A DNA stretch of 7,454 nt. Source: Bacteroides sp. GTDB lineage: Bacteria; Bacteroidota; Bacteroidia; Bacteroidales; SM23-62. Both the position numbers and the translations under genes were made by a program. Where the stretch lies: the NCBI GenBank assembly GCA_030667765.1, contig DAOUVF010000144.1, positions 1-7,454 of the forward strand. The letters run 5' to 3'. The notes under the pieces were generated by a model that ran no database searches, was not told the DNA's origin, and saw only the letters and a program-made list of their open reading frames with translations. Within the stretch, counting starts at the first letter, position 1, and every line of letters begins with the position of its first letter. Positions 1 through 6,319 of this stretch are shown piece after piece.

Positions 1-19
1 GAAGTTTCAGGGATAGAAT

Positions 20-43
20 AAAACAGAAGGCCGCTTTTATTTT
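20..43 (-). terminator. Possible terminator hairpin downstream of tamL
   Basis: Positions 20-29 (AAAACAGAAG) pair with 34-43 (CTTTTATTTT) around the tetraloop at 30-33. Of ten positions, eight are Watson-Crick pairs, one is a G-U wobble and one a mismatch; on the opposite strand wobble and mismatch swap places. The stem begins 20 bases after the tamL stop codon and, read in the tamL direction, its 3' arm is U-rich and runs into AUUCU. It has a single G-C pair at its top, so it would be a weak intrinsic terminator, possibly working both ways. The rest of 1-63 shows nothing recognisable. Confidence 0.3.
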
Positions 44-63
44 CGGGGGACTGGATGAACTGC

Positions 64-2397
64 CTAAAATGGGTAGCCAATGGCGATATTATATTGTGGC
101 CTGTTATAACCGCTGTTCATGAACACCCACCGGCTGCCTTCAGGTTGCGCCGGGTCCCTGACCTTCATCCCCAGGTCAAACCTGAAAACGAAAAAAGAGA
201 AATCCATACGCAATCCAAAACCTGCCCCCAGTGCAAATTCCTTGTAAAAGCGGTCCCACTCAAAGACGGACCCAGGCCTGTCATCATCCTTGTTCAGGGA
301 CCATATATTCCCGCCATCAACGAAAAGGGCTCCCTCCAGGAGCCAGAACAAATCGAAGCGGTATTCAATATTCCCCTCAAGCTTTACATCAGCTGTCTGA
401 TTTGGATACCTGGGTGTCTCAGTCTCATTAAAAATGTTGAAGGAACCAGGTCCCAGGTTCCTTACCTGCCAGGCCCGTATACCGTTGGCCCCTCCGGTGA
501 AATACTGCTTCTCATATGGGATTGTTATGGAGTTCCCGTAGGGATAGGCAACGCCGGCAAAGATCCGGTAGACGAGATTGGTCTGATCATTCATGATTTT
601 GAAGTACCTGAATTCCACATCCCCTTTAACAAACTGGGCAAATGCATTCCCGAACATGACATACCTTCCGAGGCTGTCCCTTTCAGCATTGATCGCCCTG
701 GCCATTCCCTTTAACAATATACCCGCTGACTCCAGGTTGGTTCTGAAAAACACAAAATCCCTTGTCTTCTTCATATCCTGATTGGAAAAAATAAAGCTGT
801 AATTGACCCCCAGGATCAACCTGTCTTCATAACTGTACTCAAGGTAGGTATCTTTGATGTCTTCCAGGAATTCATCCGTGGCATCGATCATCTTAACGAA
901 GTTCAGTTGTACAGGGTTGATGATATGTGTGATAAAGTCGCCGCTCGTCCAGTTGTATCCAAAGCTTGTCTGGAACACGGACCGGGTGTAATCGGGTCGG
1001 TGTTGATAATTATAACTTATGGATGTGCTGGTTTTCGGATTATACTTCCTGATGAATCGCTCTGTCTTGAAAGGCAGCAGAAATTTCGGGATGGTCAGCC
1101 TGCCTTCCAGTCCCAATTCAATCATATTCCCGAATCCTTGCTGATCAATTTCCTTGATGGTCTCCACCGCTCCTGACAGGCGTGTGGTAAAGTTCTCTGC
1201 ACCTCCGAAAAGATTCCTGTGGGTATAGTTCAGATTGCCTCCTATGCCAAGGTTACCGGCAGAGTTCGTACCCTCCAGCTCAACTGTATAGGACTGTAAT
1301 GTGGTAGGGCTCAGCTGGATATGGCATACCAGCGGATAATAATCATGCATGTAGGGATCATCGGGATACTTTTCCTCGAATACGATATTAACGAGTTTGT
1401 AAATACGCAGGGAGGACAGGTGCTTATAGCTTTGCTTTACTTTCTCTGCGTCATAGTCTTCACCGGGCATAATGAATACGGACTGAGATATGACACCCGG
1501 ATCGGCTTTGAGTTTATCCTCATGCCTGAATTCAAACACATTATACCTGAAAGTTGTGAGTCCCTCGATATAGCCCTTATTATCTGCAATAGCCCTCTTG
1601 GGATCAAATCCCGGGTAGATATAAACCTCCTCGATCCTGTATTTCCTGTGCGGGACTACCAGGTAATATCCATCCCCCGATGGCAGGATGAATTTTTTAA
1701 TCCCGATCGTCAGATCCACCTGATGGGTGTTCAATGAACTGTCAGCCTCATAGTAGATGTATTCCCTGTTGAAATTATAATACCCCCTGTTTCTCAGGTA
1801 AGTTTCTATCCTGGCCCGCTCCGCCTGCATGGCATCCACATCGAACGGGTCTCCCGGCTTCAACAATGAATTAACAGAATCAGGAGCCAGTAATGATCTT
1901 AACGTCGTATCCTCATAATGATAATTAATGGATCTTAAAATATAGGGGATCCCGGCGGCAATCTCATAGCTGACCTGTGCCTTGTTCTTTTTTAACATGA
2001 CACTGTCTGATACTTCGGCATGATGATACCCCTTATTCCGCATATAGAGTCCCAGTTGCTTGTTGTTCCTTTCTGTTTCACCACCATCGTAAAGTACAGG
2101 TGCTTCACCGATCTTCCTGAGCCAGCGGTTCCATCCACTGTCCTTCTCACCGGAAAGATTATACAGTCCCAGGTAAAATTTTGTGCCCAGGATTTGCCGG
2201 TTGGGTTTTGGCTTGATGTATGAATCCAGCTCTTTCTTGTCGACCTGTTCGTTATCCACCTTTACCCTGTAACTTTTCAGCAGGTGGGCTTCATCCGGAA
2301 CATATTTGGTCGAATTACAGGAATCAAGCAGGAAAATGGACAATCCAATCAGGCAATAGCATACGGCAGTTTTCCTATGATGATAAGTTGCAGGCAA
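64..2397 (-). CDS. tamL: TamL: TamA-like Omp85-family outer-membrane lipoprotein
   Basis: This 777-residue protein is an Omp85-superfamily barrel lipoprotein of the Bacteroidota TamL type, expected to work with TamB in outer-membrane biogenesis or lipid transport. The signal peptide has a basic start (R8, K9), a hydrophobic stretch at about 11-24 and a lipobox LDSC with Cys27. It is followed by STKYVPD, typical of this family. Residues about 39-365 form the periplasmic POTRA region; helix and strand repeats are clearest at 179-210 and 301-342. The barrel fills about 370-777. It contains GGANGIRAW (635-643) at the L6-loop position where BamA has VRGF, FVDGGNIW (692-699), and a terminal Phe (IGYPF) as expected of a beta-signal. 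The start is TTG: an in-frame TAA lies 12 bases upstream, the only other option there is CTG, and the next in-frame ATG would delete the signal peptide. It is transcribed divergently from the RNA methyltransferase gene. Assignment to Omp85 is very secure; TamL rather than another BamA/TamA lipoprotein rests on the lipobox, IRAW motif and gene context. Confidence 0.88.
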   Translation of the reverse strand: MPATYHHRKTAVCYCLIGLSIFLLDSCNSTKYVPDEAHLLKSYRVKVDNEQVDKKELDSYIKPKPNRQILGTKFYLGLYNLSGEKDSGWNRWLRKIGEAPVLYDGGETERNNKQLGLYMRNKGYHHAEVSDSVMLKKNKAQVSYEIAAGIPYILRSINYHYEDTTLRSLLAPDSVNSLLKPGDPFDVDAMQAERARIETYLRNRGYYNFNREYIYYEADSSLNTHQVDLTIGIKKFILPSGDGYYLVVPHRKYRIEEVYIYPGFDPKRAIADNKGYIEGLTTFRYNVFEFRHEDKLKADPGVISQSVFIMPGEDYDAEKVKQSYKHLSSLRIYKLVNIVFEEKYPDDPYMHDYYPLVCHIQLSPTTLQSYTVELEGTNSAGNLGIGGNLNYTHRNLFGGAENFTTRLSGAVETIKEIDQQGFGNMIELGLEGRLTIPKFLLPFKTERFIRKYNPKTSTSISYNYQHRPDYTRSVFQTSFGYNWTSGDFITHIINPVQLNFVKMIDATDEFLEDIKDTYLEYSYEDRLILGVNYSFIFSNQDMKKTRDFVFFRTNLESAGILLKGMARAINAERDSLGRYVMFGNAFAQFVKGDVEFRYFKIMNDQTNLVYRIFAGVAYPYGNSITIPYEKQYFTGGANGIRAWQVRNLGPGSFNIFNETETPRYPNQTADVKLEGNIEYRFDLFWLLEGALFVDGGNIWSLNKDDDRPGSVFEWDRFYKEFALGAGFGLRMDFSFFVFRFDLGMKVRDPAQPEGSRWVFMNSGYNRPQYNIAIGYPF

Positions 2398-2416
2398 TAG
2401 CAGTCTAAATTATTCC

Positions 2417-2424
2417 TATCTTAG
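2417..2424 (+). promoter_or_regulatory. Possible -7 element for the RNA methyltransferase gene
   Basis: The plus strand reads TATCTTAG, one base off TAnnTTTG, ending 29 bases before the ATG at 2454. No TTG lies at the right distance upstream (the nearest is 26 bases away), so support is weak. It lies 2 bp from the opposing tamL element at 2427-2434; if both are real, polymerase binding at one would exclude the other. Confidence 0.25.
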
Positions 2425-2426
2425 GG

Positions 2427-2434
2427 CAAATATA
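2427..2434 (-). promoter_or_regulatory. Promoter -7 element for tamL
   Basis: The minus strand reads TATATTTG, an exact match to the Bacteroidota -7 consensus TAnnTTTG. An ATTG lies 17 bases upstream and could serve as the -33 element, although the usual spacing is about 19-21. The element ends 29 bases before the TTG start codon, implying a 5' leader of roughly 20-25 bases. The -33 candidate falls over the start of the divergent methyltransferase gene, so the two promoters would be tightly interleaved. Confidence 0.6.
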
Positions 2435-2453
2435 CTTAACTTCCAGCAGAACA

Positions 2454-3251
2454 ATGCTCCTACTCAGCAAGAGCAAAAAGAAACTGATCCGCAGCCTGGC
2501 CATGAAAAAAATCAGGCAGGCTGAAAAGCTATTCCTGGCAGAGGGGGATAAAATGGTACGGGACCTGATCGTCCATCACATGGACAGGACCGAAGCCCTG
2601 TACAGAATAGAATCTGTAATTGCCACAGATGAGTGGATAGCTGTGAACGGGGATAAACCCGGACAGGATTACGATATCTTCCGGACTACGCAGGCTGAAC
2701 TGCAGGAAATTTCCCAGCAGCAAGCGCCCAACCAGGTAATGGCCATCGTTCATCAGCACATCCCGGAGCTTGAGATCAGCCAGATGAAAACAAGGCTGTC
2801 CATCGGACTGGAATACCTTCAGGATCCCGGGAACCTGGGAACCATCATCAGGCTGGCAGACTGGTTCGGGATCCGGAACATCCTCTGCTCTGAGAATTGT
2901 GTGGACCTCTACAACCCGAAAACGATACAGTCAACCATGGGATCCTTCCTGAGGGTCAATGTCTATTATGTAGACCTGCCATCAAATATCAGCAGCCTTA
3001 GGGAAGAAAAAAACTATATGGTATACGGGACCGGCCAGAACGGGAACAATCTGTTCCATACCCCCCTCTTCCTGCCGGGGATCATCCTCTTCGGGAATGA
3101 GGCCAACGGCCTCTCCCCTGACATCATGGACCTGGCAGACCGCATCCTGACCATACCCTACCATGACCGCACATCTCATCCCGATTCACTGAATGTTGCC
3201 ACAGCTGCAGCCATCCTCTGTGCAGAGTTCAGGAAAGCACATGCCAAATAA
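2454..3251 (+). CDS. TrmH/SpoU-family RNA 2'-O-methyltransferase
   Basis: The 265-residue protein has the normal length and layout of an SPOUT-class RNA 2'-O-ribose methyltransferase using S-adenosylmethionine. An N-terminal L30e-like substrate-binding region (about 1-105, with the typical LFLAEGDKMV at 27-35) precedes the trefoil-knot domain (about 114-260). The three family motifs are present. Motif 1 is QDPGNLGTIIRLADWFG at 123-139, with N127 and the catalytic R133. Motif 2 is LFGNEANGLS at 212-221. Motif 3 is SLNVATAAAI at 245-254. The ATG at 2454 gives the full N-terminal region; the next Met (17) would cut it. No clear Shine-Dalgarno sequence is present. The gene is divergent from tamL and converges on porT. 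Whether it acts on 23S rRNA (RlmB-like) or tRNA cannot be decided, so no symbol is given. Confidence 0.93.
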   Translation: MLLLSKSKKKLIRSLAMKKIRQAEKLFLAEGDKMVRDLIVHHMDRTEALYRIESVIATDEWIAVNGDKPGQDYDIFRTTQAELQEISQQQAPNQVMAIVHQHIPELEISQMKTRLSIGLEYLQDPGNLGTIIRLADWFGIRNILCSENCVDLYNPKTIQSTMGSFLRVNVYYVDLPSNISSLREEKNYMVYGTGQNGNNLFHTPLFLPGIILFGNEANGLSPDIMDLADRILTIPYHDRTSHPDSLNVATAAAILCAEFRKAHAK

Positions 3252-3255
3252 AAGC

Positions 3256-3969
3256 CTATTCGAAATAAAAACAGAGCATCACCACGTAGGAGTTCAGCTT
3301 GTTGATGGATTTGGCATACTTGTCGTTCCCTCCACCGGCGGGATCATGCACAAGTACATCCCTGAACCCGACAGACACTTTCAGTTCCGGTGAGAATTTA
3401 AAATACTGGAGGAAGAAATCAATTCCAAACCCGAATTCTGCATAGAAATCCAGCGGTTCCAGCCTGACAAAAGGACCGTCAGCATCATAGTCCTTACGGG
3501 CAGCCATATCATACCGCATGTTGAGTCCACCGATCAGATAAGGCCGGTAGTTGTTCACCCGCCTGGATTTGTACTTGAGCAGCAACGGAAAGTCCAGAAA
3601 ATTCGATTCAACAGTCTGCTGGCTTATCAGGATGGAGGCCGTGTCTCCGGAAACCTCATAAAAATATAAGCTACGGGATCCGAAAGTGATCCCCGGCAGA
3701 AAACGAAGCGACAGGCGATTGCCCAGGCGGAGGTCAGACACAATACTTACCTGGAAGCCGGGATTTGGCCGGCTCACATCTGCAAATAATATGTCTGCTG
3801 GTCCCAGTGCCGGACGCTTAAAACCGAAGTCCATGGTATTCAATCCCACCATGAAACCAAAATGGATCCATTTATAATCGTACCCGGGATCGTTTTGTAC
3901 CCTTTTAACCTGGCCGGAAACCTGCAGGGCCATCAGGATGAGAAGGATTATGATGAAAGTTTTTCTCAA
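3256..3969 (-). CDS. porT: PorT/SprT: type IX secretion system outer-membrane protein
   Basis: This 237-residue protein matches the PorT (Porphyromonas) / SprT (Flavobacterium) family, an outer-membrane beta-barrel required for type IX secretion and, in gliding species, motility; its exact role there is unclear. The signal peptide covers about 1-19 (RK followed by a long hydrophobic run) with likely cleavage at VSG|Q. Family-typical segments are WIHFGFMVGLNTMDFG (34-49), FLDFPLLLKYKS (124-135), YRPYLIGGLNMRYDMA (141-156) and the alternating strands of 173-205 ending in GFRDVLVHDP. It ends in aromatic residues (FYFE), fitting a barrel end. The start is TTG: an in-frame TAA lies 12 bases upstream, and the next Met (13) would remove the signal peptide. 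An AGAGG lies 15 bases upstream of the TTG, too far to be a convincing ribosome site. The gene follows purL on the same strand after 63 bp with no clear terminator or TAnnTTTG between them, so it may be co-transcribed. The generic PorT-like OMP beta-barrel fold is the main alternative reading. Confidence 0.85.
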   Translation of the reverse strand: MRKTFIIILLILMALQVSGQVKRVQNDPGYDYKWIHFGFMVGLNTMDFGFKRPALGPADILFADVSRPNPGFQVSIVSDLRLGNRLSLRFLPGITFGSRSLYFYEVSGDTASILISQQTVESNFLDFPLLLKYKSRRVNNYRPYLIGGLNMRYDMAARKDYDADGPFVRLEPLDFYAEFGFGIDFFLQYFKFSPELKVSVGFRDVLVHDPAGGGNDKYAKSINKLNSYVVMLCFYFE

Positions 3970-4032
3970 TTTAGTGGGAACTTACCTCTTTTAACGTATT
4001 GTGGTTTCGGTTATTATATGCTGGTCCTGAAA

Positions 4033-6273
4033 TTAATCCGTCTGTTCTTCCCCCTGATCATCCAGGATCTTTTCCAGGGTGGTCAGGTAAACTTTCTTTA
4101 CATCATTGATAAATCCAAAGGAGACATCATCTACCCTTAGCTCGCCTTTGGTCACATGCCCCAGGGCGGAAAAGTGCAGATCCTGGTCCATCATGTAATC
4201 TATGAAATCTGTTTCCATGGCCTGGTTGACGGTAACCACCACACGGCTTTGAGCCTCTCCGAAAAGAAAGGCATCCTTGCGGATCTCGGCCGGGGATGTA
4301 ATATCAAAACCAAATTCCCGGGGCATGGCGGATTCAACAAGTGTGATGTACAATCCCCCGTCAGAAACATCATGTGCCGACCGGATCATCCTGCCCCGGA
4401 TGATGCCTTTCACAGCTTCCTGTATGCGATACTCATAGTCAAGATCGAAGTGGGGGGCGGGACTTTCACTTATTCCATGCACCGTATGAAGGTACTGTGA
4501 CCCTGCCATGTCATTCACCGATTTACCGATTAAAAAGATCACGTCTCCCTTCTCCTTGAAATCAAGTGACATGGCATGTTCCTTTTCCCTGACAATACCC
4601 AGCATGCCGATCACAGGCGTCGGGAATACCGGTACTGTTTTTCCCTCAAGGCTGGCCTGGTTGTAAAAACTCACATTCCCGCCGGTCACAGGGGTATCAA
4701 ATTTGCGGCATGCTTCCCCCATGCCTGTTACAGCCTGTACAAACTGCCAGTATACTTCCGGATTATAGGGATTTCCAAAATTCAAACAATTGGTGATAGC
4801 TAAAGGTTCTCCCCCGCTGCATACGATATTCCGGGCAGCCTCGGATACGGCTATCATGGCACCTTTTTTCGGATCGGCATGGACATAGCGGGCATTACAA
4901 TCAGTGGTCAGCGCCAGTGCCGTTCTCGTCCCCTTGATGTTTACCAGTCCAGCGTCAGCCGGAAAATTCGTTGTCATATTATTGGTGCGGACCATGGTAT
5001 CATACTGTTCGGCCACCCACCTCCTGGATGCAATATTCGGATGCCGGACCAGCTGGCAGGAAACTTCTTTGTAATCTTCGGGTTCCGGCACATCCTCCAA
5101 CCTGAATTTCTTGTACTCCTTGTAATAGGCAGGTTCACTGTATTCCCTGTCGTAAACGGGTGCACCCCCTCCGAGCACAAGTGAATTGGCCGGCACCTCG
5201 GCCACCAGTTCATCACCCATATAGAATTCCAGTTTATCCTCGGGTATGACTTCCCCGATGATCTTGCAGTTCAGGTCCCATTTGTCAAAAATGGCCTCCA
5301 CCACGGACTCCTTACCTTTCTCTACGCATACCAGCATCCTTTCCTGGGATTCGGACAGGAGTATCTCCCAGGCTTCTATGTTCTGCTGCCGGAAAGGGAC
5401 TTTCTGCAGATCGATACGCATCCCGTTTTCCCCCTTGGCTGACATTTCCGAGGTGGAGCAGATGATCCCGGCTGCGCCCATATCCTGCATCCCGACTATG
5501 GCCCCGCTCTGGTTCAGTTCAAGCGAGGCTTCCAGCAGGAGCTTTTCCATAAAGGGATCCCCCACCTGGATGGAGGGAATATCATTGGCTGAATCTTCAG
5601 TGATATCTGCCGATGCAAACGTGGCCCCGTGAATCCCATCCTTGCCAGTGGATGATCCCACAATATAGATAGGATTACCTGTGCCTTTGGCCACCGCCGA
5701 TATCATTTCACCCTGTTCCATGATCCCGACGGACATGGCATTTACCAGGGGGTTTGTATTATAGCAGTCATCGAAAAAAACTTCTCCGCCAACAACGGGG
5801 ACCCCGAAAGAGTTGCCGTAATCTCCTATCCCTTTCACAACTCCCTTGATCAGCCATTTTGTCCTGTCCAGTTTCAGGTCCCCGAAGCGTAATGAATTCA
5901 GCTGTGCGATTGGACGAGCCCCCATGGTGAAGATGTCGCGGTTGATCCCCCCTACACCGGTGGCAGCACCCTGGTATGGTTCAATGGCACATGGATGGTT
6001 ATGTGATTCTATTTTGAAGGCACAGCCCAGCCCATTCCCCACATCTACCAGTCCCGCATTCTCATCACCCGCTCCGACAAGCAGGTTCTTTCCGTCACGG
6101 GGCAGGGTTTTGAGCCATTTGATGGAGTTTTTGTAGGAAGCATGCTCAGACCACATCACTGAATAGATGGATAATTCCGTAAAATTGGGTGTCCGTCCCA
6201 GAATTTCTTTGATCATGTCAAATTCCTCGGGGGTCAGGCCAAGATCTTTGGCAGTCTGAACAGTCACATCCAT
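4033..6273 (-). CDS. purL: Phosphoribosylformylglycinamidine synthase subunit PurL (small type)
   Basis: PurL makes formylglycinamidine ribonucleotide from FGAR, ATP and glutamine-derived ammonia in de novo purine synthesis, in the cytosol. At 746 residues with no glutaminase domain it is the small form, which works with separate PurS and PurQ. It shows the two-fold repeated AIRS-type architecture. In the first half are SEHASYK (42-48, catalytic-region H44), ESHNHP (89-94), GVGGINRDIFTMGARP (106-121), GGEVFFDD (162-169), KDGIHGATFAS (211-221) and QDMGAAGI (263-270). In the second half are CSGGEPLAITNCLNFGNP (485-502), GGNVSFYN (531-538), SAHDVSDGGL (632-641) and FGEAQSRVVV (671-680). The start is ATG (MDVTVQTAKDLGL), the usual family N-terminus. 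A -7 element lies 28 bases upstream. The only oddity is Ala45, where many family members have Cys. Its neighbours are outer-membrane genes, not purine genes. Confidence 0.97.
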   Translation of the reverse strand: MDVTVQTAKDLGLTPEEFDMIKEILGRTPNFTELSIYSVMWSEHASYKNSIKWLKTLPRDGKNLLVGAGDENAGLVDVGNGLGCAFKIESHNHPCAIEPYQGAATGVGGINRDIFTMGARPIAQLNSLRFGDLKLDRTKWLIKGVVKGIGDYGNSFGVPVVGGEVFFDDCYNTNPLVNAMSVGIMEQGEMISAVAKGTGNPIYIVGSSTGKDGIHGATFASADITEDSANDIPSIQVGDPFMEKLLLEASLELNQSGAIVGMQDMGAAGIICSTSEMSAKGENGMRIDLQKVPFRQQNIEAWEILLSESQERMLVCVEKGKESVVEAIFDKWDLNCKIIGEVIPEDKLEFYMGDELVAEVPANSLVLGGGAPVYDREYSEPAYYKEYKKFRLEDVPEPEDYKEVSCQLVRHPNIASRRWVAEQYDTMVRTNNMTTNFPADAGLVNIKGTRTALALTTDCNARYVHADPKKGAMIAVSEAARNIVCSGGEPLAITNCLNFGNPYNPEVYWQFVQAVTGMGEACRKFDTPVTGGNVSFYNQASLEGKTVPVFPTPVIGMLGIVREKEHAMSLDFKEKGDVIFLIGKSVNDMAGSQYLHTVHGISESPAPHFDLDYEYRIQEAVKGIIRGRMIRSAHDVSDGGLYITLVESAMPREFGFDITSPAEIRKDAFLFGEAQSRVVVTVNQAMETDFIDYMMDQDLHFSALGHVTKGELRVDDVSFGFINDVKKVYLTTLEKILDDQGEEQTD

Positions 6274-6301
6274 GAAAAATGATTTTAGGATTTACAGGGG
6301 A

Positions 6302-6309
6302 CAAAGATA
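6302..6309 (-). promoter_or_regulatory. Promoter -7 element for purL
   Basis: The minus strand reads TATCTTTG, an exact fit to TAnnTTTG, in the 46-bp gap between the upstream barrel gene and purL. It ends 28 bases before the purL ATG, predicting a leader of about 20-25 bases. A TTTTG lies only 11 bases upstream, too close for a normal -33 element, and nothing better is at 19-21 bases, so the -33 part is unsupported. Its presence suggests purL, perhaps with porT behind it, is transcribed independently of the upstream gene. Confidence 0.5.
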
Positions 6310-6319
6310 ATATTTAATG

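Noticed and set aside
55..714. A 219-codon open frame on the plus strand
   Set aside because: It lies wholly opposite the TamL barrel, whose motifs are clear. Its translation shows no domain, signal or membrane pattern, so it is a shadow frame.
1321..1737. A 138-codon open frame on the plus strand
   Set aside because: It is antisense to the TamL POTRA region and has no recognisable features.
3862..4140. A plus-strand frame spanning the purL-porT gap
   Set aside because: It overlaps the PorT signal peptide and the PurL C-terminus in antisense, with no coding features of its own.
5246..5632. A 128-codon open frame on the plus strand
   Set aside because: It is antisense to conserved PurL motifs; its Ser/Ile/Met-rich composition is that of a shadow frame.
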